This document shows positions 40,822-44,334 of a stretch of DNA of 44,334 nucleotides, in pieces; within the stretch, counting starts at the first letter, position 1; the number at the start of each line of letters is the position of its first letter. Source of the DNA: an uncultured Oscillospiraceae bacterium. GTDB taxonomy: Bacteria > Bacillota > Clostridia > Oscillospirales > Oscillospiraceae. Below the pieces are notes generated by a model that saw only the letters and a program-made list of their open reading frames with translations, was not told the DNA's origin and did not search any database. Both the position numbers and the translations under genes were made by a program. The stretch covers positions 1 to 44,334 of the forward strand of contig CAJUPW010000025.1 of assembly GCA_910588635.1 (NCBI GenBank), in the 5' to 3' direction.

Positions 40822-42066
40822 ATGGATTGGCTGTTTCCTGCCGCCCTGGCCCTGACGGGCTCCATGGGGATTTTGATGACGCTGTGGGGGCTGTGGTATC
40901 TGATTTCCGGTCTGGCCTGTGTGCGCAAGCCCGCGGACTACGGATTTCACCCGGCCCGGACCAGATTTGCGGTGCTGGTCGCCGCCCGGAACGAGGAGTT
41001 GGTGATCGGTCCGCTGATTAACAGCTTGCTCACTCAGGACTACCCGTCCGACCTGTACGACATCTGGGTCATCCCCAACAACTGCACCGACAACACCGCG
41101 CTGGCCGCCTGGAACTTCGGCGCCAAGGTATTGGAGTGCACCGTGCCGGTGAAGAGCAAGGGGGAAGTCCTCCGCTTCGCCTATAACCGCCTCCGGGGCC
41201 GCCAGTACGACGCCTGGTTGATCTTTGATGCGGACAACGTGGTGGATTCCCGTTTCCTGGCCGAAATGAACAACGCCCGCCTCGCCGGCGTCCAGGCGGC
41301 CCAGGGCTACCGGGACAGCAAAAACCCCTATGACACCGCGGTTTCCGGATGCTCCTCCATCTATTACTGGATGATGGACCGCTTCCACAACGGCGGCAAG
41401 GCGGGGATGGGGCTGTCCGCCATGATCGGCGGCACTGGCTTTATGGTGACCCAGAGGCTGCTGGACCGCCTGGGCGGCTGGCGCACCGAGACCATCAGCG
41501 AAGACCTGGAGCTCACCGCACAGACCGTGCTGGCGGGGGAGCGGGTGGCCTATGTGCCTAAAGCGGTTACTTACGACGAGCAGCCCCTCACCTGGGAGCA
41601 GTCCTTCACCCAGCGCCGCCGCTGGACCAGCGGCACCCTCCAGGTGGCCCGGCGGTATCTGCCAGACCTGGGGGAACGGCAGGCCCAGAGGCCCCGGCTG
41701 GCCCTCTTCGACTTTGAGTTTACCCTCCTGCTGCCCGCCTACCAGCTGGCTGCCCTGTCCGGGCTGGTGTGCACCGCTCTCGCCGCCTCTCTGGGTGGGA
41801 AGAGCCTGACTCAGGCCCTGGTACTGGGTCTGACCGGGGCCTGCGGAAATGTCGCCTGGGCCGCCCTCACCGCCACCGTTGCCGCCGGAATCGTCATTAC
41901 TCTGGAGGGCAAATGGGACCGCCGGCTTTGGAAGGGACTGACCGCCTATTGGCTGTTCCTGCTCACATGGCTGCCCATCACCGCCGCCAGCTTTTGGAAA
42001 AAGACCACCGTCTGGAAGGAAATCCGCCACACCCGGACCATGGCTCCTCAACTGCCGGGGAGATGA
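40822..42066 (+). CDS. family 2 glycosyltransferase, membrane-bound
   Basis: 414 residues. One N-terminal transmembrane helix (about 5-30) is followed by a GT-A catalytic domain and about four C-terminal helices (290-400), the plan of processive synthases such as N-acetylglucosaminyl or cellulose-type enzymes. Motifs: VLVAARNEELVIGPLINSL, the metal-binding FDADN, SEDLELTAQ (catalytic-base Asp) and the acceptor-binding FTQRRRWTSG (QxxRW). ATG 40822 has AGGAGG about 9 bases upstream. The promoter is unclear: TTGACC at 40762 has only a 15-base gap to TATCCT. Product polysaccharide unknown. Confidence 0.93.
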   Translation: MDWLFPAALALTGSMGILMTLWGLWYLISGLACVRKPADYGFHPARTRFAVLVAARNEELVIGPLINSLLTQDYPSDLYDIWVIPNNCTDNTALAAWNFGAKVLECTVPVKSKGEVLRFAYNRLRGRQYDAWLIFDADNVVDSRFLAEMNNARLAGVQAAQGYRDSKNPYDTAVSGCSSIYYWMMDRFHNGGKAGMGLSAMIGGTGFMVTQRLLDRLGGWRTETISEDLELTAQTVLAGERVAYVPKAVTYDEQPLTWEQSFTQRRRWTSGTLQVARRYLPDLGERQAQRPRLALFDFEFTLLLPAYQLAALSGLVCTALAASLGGKSLTQALVLGLTGACGNVAWAALTATVAAGIVITLEGKWDRRLWKGLTAYWLFLLTWLPITAASFWKKTTVWKEIRHTRTMAPQLPGR

Positions 42067-42077
42067 CCAACCGAGGC

Positions 42078-42106
42078 TTGACATCCGTTTTTGCAATTGT
42101 TATAAT
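42078..42106 (+). promoter_or_regulatory. fully consensus sigma-A promoter for the YdcF-like gene
   Basis: TTGACA (42078-42083), exactly 17 bases, TATAAT (42101-42106). Every box position matches the vegetative consensus, the only such promoter in the window. Confidence 0.92.
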
Positions 42107-42110
42107 ACCC

Positions 42111-42137
42111 CTCAAACTTGCTTTGGCAGCAATTGAG
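42111..42137 (+). promoter_or_regulatory. leader hairpin covering the ribosome site of the YdcF-like gene
   Basis: CTCAA (42111-42115) and TTGCT (42118-42122) pair with AGCAA (42128-42132) and TTGAG (42133-42137), with a two-base bulge. The 3' arm runs into the ribosome site GAGAGG (42135-42140), so the fold could limit translation. Confidence 0.45.
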
Positions 42138-42148
42138 AGGTGATGTGC

Positions 42149-42814
42149 TTGACGGAAGCCGTCTATCAGGAGTTAAAGATTCTTTGGGACTATATGCGCT
42201 TGGACATGGAGCTTCGGCCAGCGGACTGCATCATCGGATTTGGCTGCATAAATGACACCATTCCGGTCCGGTGCGCCCAGCTCTACCGGGACGGCTACGC
42301 CCCCAGAGTACTGTTCACCGGAGGATTGGGCCGCAATACCCTGGGCCGCTGGACCCAGACGGAGGCGGAGCGATTCGCGGCCATCGCCGTGAGACAGGGC
42401 GTACCGGAAACAGCAATCCTTTTGGAGGACCGCTCCACCAACTCAGCGGAAAATATCCTGTTTACCCGGGAAAAGCTGGAGCGGGCGGGGCTGGCCCGGG
42501 GGCGGCTCATCTGCGTCCACAAGCCGTTCATGACGCGGCGGCTGTACGCCGCTATGAAGGTCTATTGGCCGGAGGCGGACGCCATTTTTACCTCTCCGCA
42601 GATCACCCTGGAGGAGCATATTCATAATTCAATGGACCAGGGGTTGACGGAGCAGTCGGCCGTTGATATTATCGTGGGAGATTTTCAGCGTATGGAGGTC
42701 TACGCCCGAAAGGGATATCAGATCCCTCAGGAGATTCCGCCCCGGGCTTGGGAGGCCTTTCACAGCCTGGTCAGGGGGGGCTGTACAAGCGAGCTGGTGG
42801 AACCTGTCCTGTAA
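42149..42814 (+). CDS. YdcF/ElyC-like DUF218 domain protein
   Basis: 221 residues of the DUF218 (YdcF, SanA, ElyC) family, a Rossmann-like domain tied in some bacteria to envelope or polysaccharide metabolism. ADCIIGFGC starts the core; RVLFTGGLGRNTLGRWTQTE and LEDRSTNSAENILFTRE are the conserved loops. No membrane anchor is present, unlike many family members, so it is probably cytoplasmic. Start is ambiguous: GTG 42140, ATG 42143 or TTG 42149 are in frame. I chose TTG because GAGAGG lies 8 bases upstream of it, while the others touch that site. Confidence 0.9.
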   Translation: MTEAVYQELKILWDYMRLDMELRPADCIIGFGCINDTIPVRCAQLYRDGYAPRVLFTGGLGRNTLGRWTQTEAERFAAIAVRQGVPETAILLEDRSTNSAENILFTREKLERAGLARGRLICVHKPFMTRRLYAAMKVYWPEADAIFTSPQITLEEHIHNSMDQGLTEQSAVDIIVGDFQRMEVYARKGYQIPQEIPPRAWEAFHSLVRGGCTSELVEPVL

Positions 42815-42848
42815 AAACCGACCGTAAAAGACCGGCAGCTGAGCTTTT

Positions 42849-43280
42849 TTAACGAATGATTGGGATACAAAACTCACATAAATGTTCCGCAATTTTTTGG
42901 GAAGAATAACGTTCAATGATCGGTTTTGCATTGTCTATGGACAAGGTGAGCTGCCCAATATTTTGCCAAAAGGATGATACGCCTTGCCGTGTATGCCGAA
43001 CTTCAAAGACAGCGTATGTTCCGTCGTCAATGCTGCGGGTGGGCAAGGGAATGGCCGTATGCGCAGGAACAATCAGGCCGACATCATATCTTAGTTGTTC
43101 TGCCGGTGTGATAGTCGGGGCATCCAGCGGAATACCTAATATAGTGCTTTTCTCGTGAAATAGGCCGTGCTGCGCTAAAAAGGCTTTCAAATTTTCCATT
43201 AGCTGACGATTTTCGGGCCCGTATGCCCCAATGCGGCGCATATAAGCTATGGTAACACCCTGAAATGTCTCGAGTTTCAA
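42849..43280 (-). CDS. GyrI-like (SbmC / AraC effector-binding) domain protein
   Basis: 143 residues of the GyrI-like fold, a ligand-binding barrel seen in DNA gyrase inhibitors and in the effector domains of multidrug regulators. FQGVTIAYMRRIGAYGP opens it, LGIPLDAPTITPAEQLRYDV follows, and AVFEVRHTRQGVSSFWQNI is the typical second repeat. No HTH is attached, so it is a stand-alone binder or hydrolase. The start is TTG 43280, with GGAGG 9 bases upstream. The gene is AT-richer than its neighbours. No convincing terminator follows it; the convergent YdcF-like gene ends 34 bases away. Confidence 0.85.
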   Translation of the reverse strand: MKLETFQGVTIAYMRRIGAYGPENRQLMENLKAFLAQHGLFHEKSTILGIPLDAPTITPAEQLRYDVGLIVPAHTAIPLPTRSIDDGTYAVFEVRHTRQGVSSFWQNIGQLTLSIDNAKPIIERYSSQKIAEHLCEFCIPIIR

Positions 43281-43327
43281 AATGAATTGCCTCCAAATTA
43301 CATTTAATTTTCTGGCCAGATAAACGG

Positions 43328-43356
43328 ATCATACAGGCAATTAAAATGAATTTCAA
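43328..43356 (-). promoter_or_regulatory. promoter of the GyrI-like gene
   Basis: On the minus strand TTGAAA (43356-43351), 17-base spacer, TATGAT (43333-43328), 47 bases before the start codon. It lies just past the phosphofructokinase terminator. Confidence 0.65.
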
Positions 43357-43369
43357 GCATTTTTTTAAT

Positions 43370-43408
43370 AAACCAAAGGCCCGCCCCAATGGGGCGGGCC
43401 TTTGGTTT
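43370..43408 (-). terminator. terminator of the phosphofructokinase gene
   Basis: A perfect 18-bp stem AAACCAAAGGCCCGCCCC (43370-43387) / (43391-43408) with loop AAT, six bases after the stop. T/A-rich sequence follows on the minus strand (ATTAAAAAAA). Confidence 0.9.
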
Positions 43409-43413
43409 GTGAT

Positions 43414-44334
43414 TTACTTGGCCAGAACCTTCTTCAGGCGGGCAAAGCGGGGGAGGGAGTTCTCGGTGGGGGCCTTGGCGTCGCCCTGGATCAGGGGCAG
43501 AGCGTAGTCAATATAGGCCTGAGTGACTCCGTTGTGCTCGGCGTTGATCCACTCCATGGGCACCTTCTTCTCGAAGTTGGCCACCTCGGACAGGTTGAAC
43601 AGCTTGGTCTCGCACTTGTACTGGCCGCCCTCACGGGTGCAGACAAAGCCTACCATCTTGTCGGTCTCGCCGGCCACGGCGGCCTCCACGGCGGTCTTGC
43701 CGGCCAGGAAGGACTCGTCGATGTCGGTGCGGGAGGCCATATGGGCGCCGCAGCGCTGGAGCAGGCTGAGCTCGATGCCCCGGACCTTGGCGCCGGTCTT
43801 TTCCTTGCAGATCTGGGCCAGCAGCGAGGCCAGACCGCCCAGCTGGGCGTGGCCGAAGCCGTCGGTGGCGGAGGTCTTGGCCTCGGAGACGAAGGAGCCG
43901 TCGGCGTAGTGGATGCCCTCGGAGACGGCCACGATGCAGTTTCCATTGGCCTTATAGATGCGATCCACGTCGGCGAGGAACTTCTCCATGTCAAAGTCCA
44001 CCTCGGGCAGGTAAACCAGGTCGGGGGCGCAGCCCACCACACCGGCCAGGGCGGCGGCGCCGGCCAGCCAACCGGCGTGACGGCCCATGATCTCGATGAT
44101 GGTCACCATGCCGGTGTCGTACACCCTGGCGTCCTTGTACACCTCGGCGCAGGAGGTGGCGATATACTTGGCGGCGGAGGCGAAACCGGGGCAGTGGTCG
44201 GTGCCGAACAGGTCGTTGTCGATGGTCTTGGGCACGCCCATGATGCGGCACTCATAGCCCACCTTCTGCATATACTTGGAGACCTTGTTGCAGGTGTCCA
44301 TGGAGTCGTTGCCGCCGTTGTAGAAGAAGTAGCG
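43414..44334 (-). CDS. 6-phosphofructokinase, probably pyrophosphate-dependent (5' end outside the window)
   Basis: The C-terminal 306 residues of a phosphofructokinase; the start lies beyond base 44334. It phosphorylates fructose-6-phosphate in glycolysis. RYFFYNGGNDSMDT is the phosphoryl-donor loop. ATP enzymes usually read GGDGS, and an Asp in the second position (here GGND-S) excludes ATP. GVPKTIDNDL carries the Lys of PPi enzymes where ATP enzymes have Gly (PGTIDND). MGRHAGWLAG and RCGAHMASRTD are substrate sites. Both signature changes point to PPi use and reversibility. The Asn in GGNDS instead of Asp is a branch feature. Strong terminator downstream. Confidence 0.92.
   Translation of the reverse strand, partial: RYFFYNGGNDSMDTCNKVSKYMQKVGYECRIMGVPKTIDNDLFGTDHCPGFASAAKYIATSCAEVYKDARVYDTGMVTIIEIMGRHAGWLAGAAALAGVVGCAPDLVYLPEVDFDMEKFLADVDRIYKANGNCIVAVSEGIHYADGSFVSEAKTSATDGFGHAQLGGLASLLAQICKEKTGAKVRGIELSLLQRCGAHMASRTDIDESFLAGKTAVEAAVAGETDKMVGFVCTREGGQYKCETKLFNLSEVANFEKKVPMEWINAEHNGVTQAYIDYALPLIQGDAKAPTENSLPRFARLKKVLAK

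Overview
The window is G+C-rich Firmicutes chromosome. It carries argCJBD, mutS2, ptsH (HPr with both His15 and Ser46), spoVM, spoIVA, a YlmC/YmxH-type sporulation gene, SPOCS/LysM spore-coat genes, an NhaC antiporter and a PPi-type phosphofructokinase. Together with sigma-A, sigma-D-like and sigma-E-like promoters these indicate an endospore-forming, probably flagellated anaerobic clostridium. The protein style is closest to Oscillospirales of the Flavonifractor / Intestinimonas / Pseudoflavonifractor type. That placement is inference. I saw no rRNA, tRNA, CRISPR array, insertion sequence or prophage.

Layout. 1-5.9 kb: a LysR regulator divergent from argC-argJ-argB-argD, which makes ornithine from glutamate by the acetyl-recycling route. 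6.0-9.1 kb: an nhaC Na+/H+ antiporter behind a long, hairpin-rich leader, then a ROK regulator. 9.1-13.2 kb: an aldo/keto reductase with a C-terminal ferredoxin domain, facing a MerR gene across face-to-face promoters, with mutS2 downstream of merR and an 18-codon MogA-like stub overlapping the mutS2 start. 13.2-15.2 kb: an ECF sigma factor and its membrane partner. 15.5-19.8 kb: ptsH, then uvrC, a SnoaL-like gene, rsmD, coaD and a coiled-coil gene. 19.8-26.5 kb: a sporulation block made of the 23-codon spoVM, a SPOCS/LysM coat protein and spoIVA with a near-consensus sigma-E promoter. A giant 1015-residue flagellin with a sigma-D-like promoter is wedged into it on the other strand.

26.5-29.6 kb: a 53-residue conserved protein, a small Cro/CI-type regulator, a YwrD-like gamma-glutamyltransferase, and an AT-rich GNAT fusion gene. 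29.8-34.6 kb: glpK, a CpXC zinc-ribbon protein, an acyl-ACP thioesterase and a small membrane protein, apparently one operon, followed by guaB on its own consensus promoter. 34.6-40.6 kb: an exported coiled-coil protein and an MMPL/RND transporter behind a promoter whose spacer is an inverted repeat, with ymxH and a TetR regulator convergent downstream. 40.8-44.3 kb: a family 2 glycosyltransferase, a YdcF-like protein, a GyrI-like protein and the 3' part of a phosphofructokinase that runs off the window.

Most notable observations: an in-frame amber codon that cuts 68 plausible codons off the exported MMPL-partner protein; the face-to-face MerR and aldo/keto reductase promoters with a 19-bp MerR spacer; the cysteine-containing giant flagellin; the spoVM/spoIVA pairing with the tiny spoVM; a MogA-like stub that may couple translation to mutS2; and a probable decayed or tiny minus-strand gene next to spoVM. 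No wholly new multi-gene system is obvious. The nhaC leader and the exported coiled-coil/MMPL/TetR locus are the best places to look for one.
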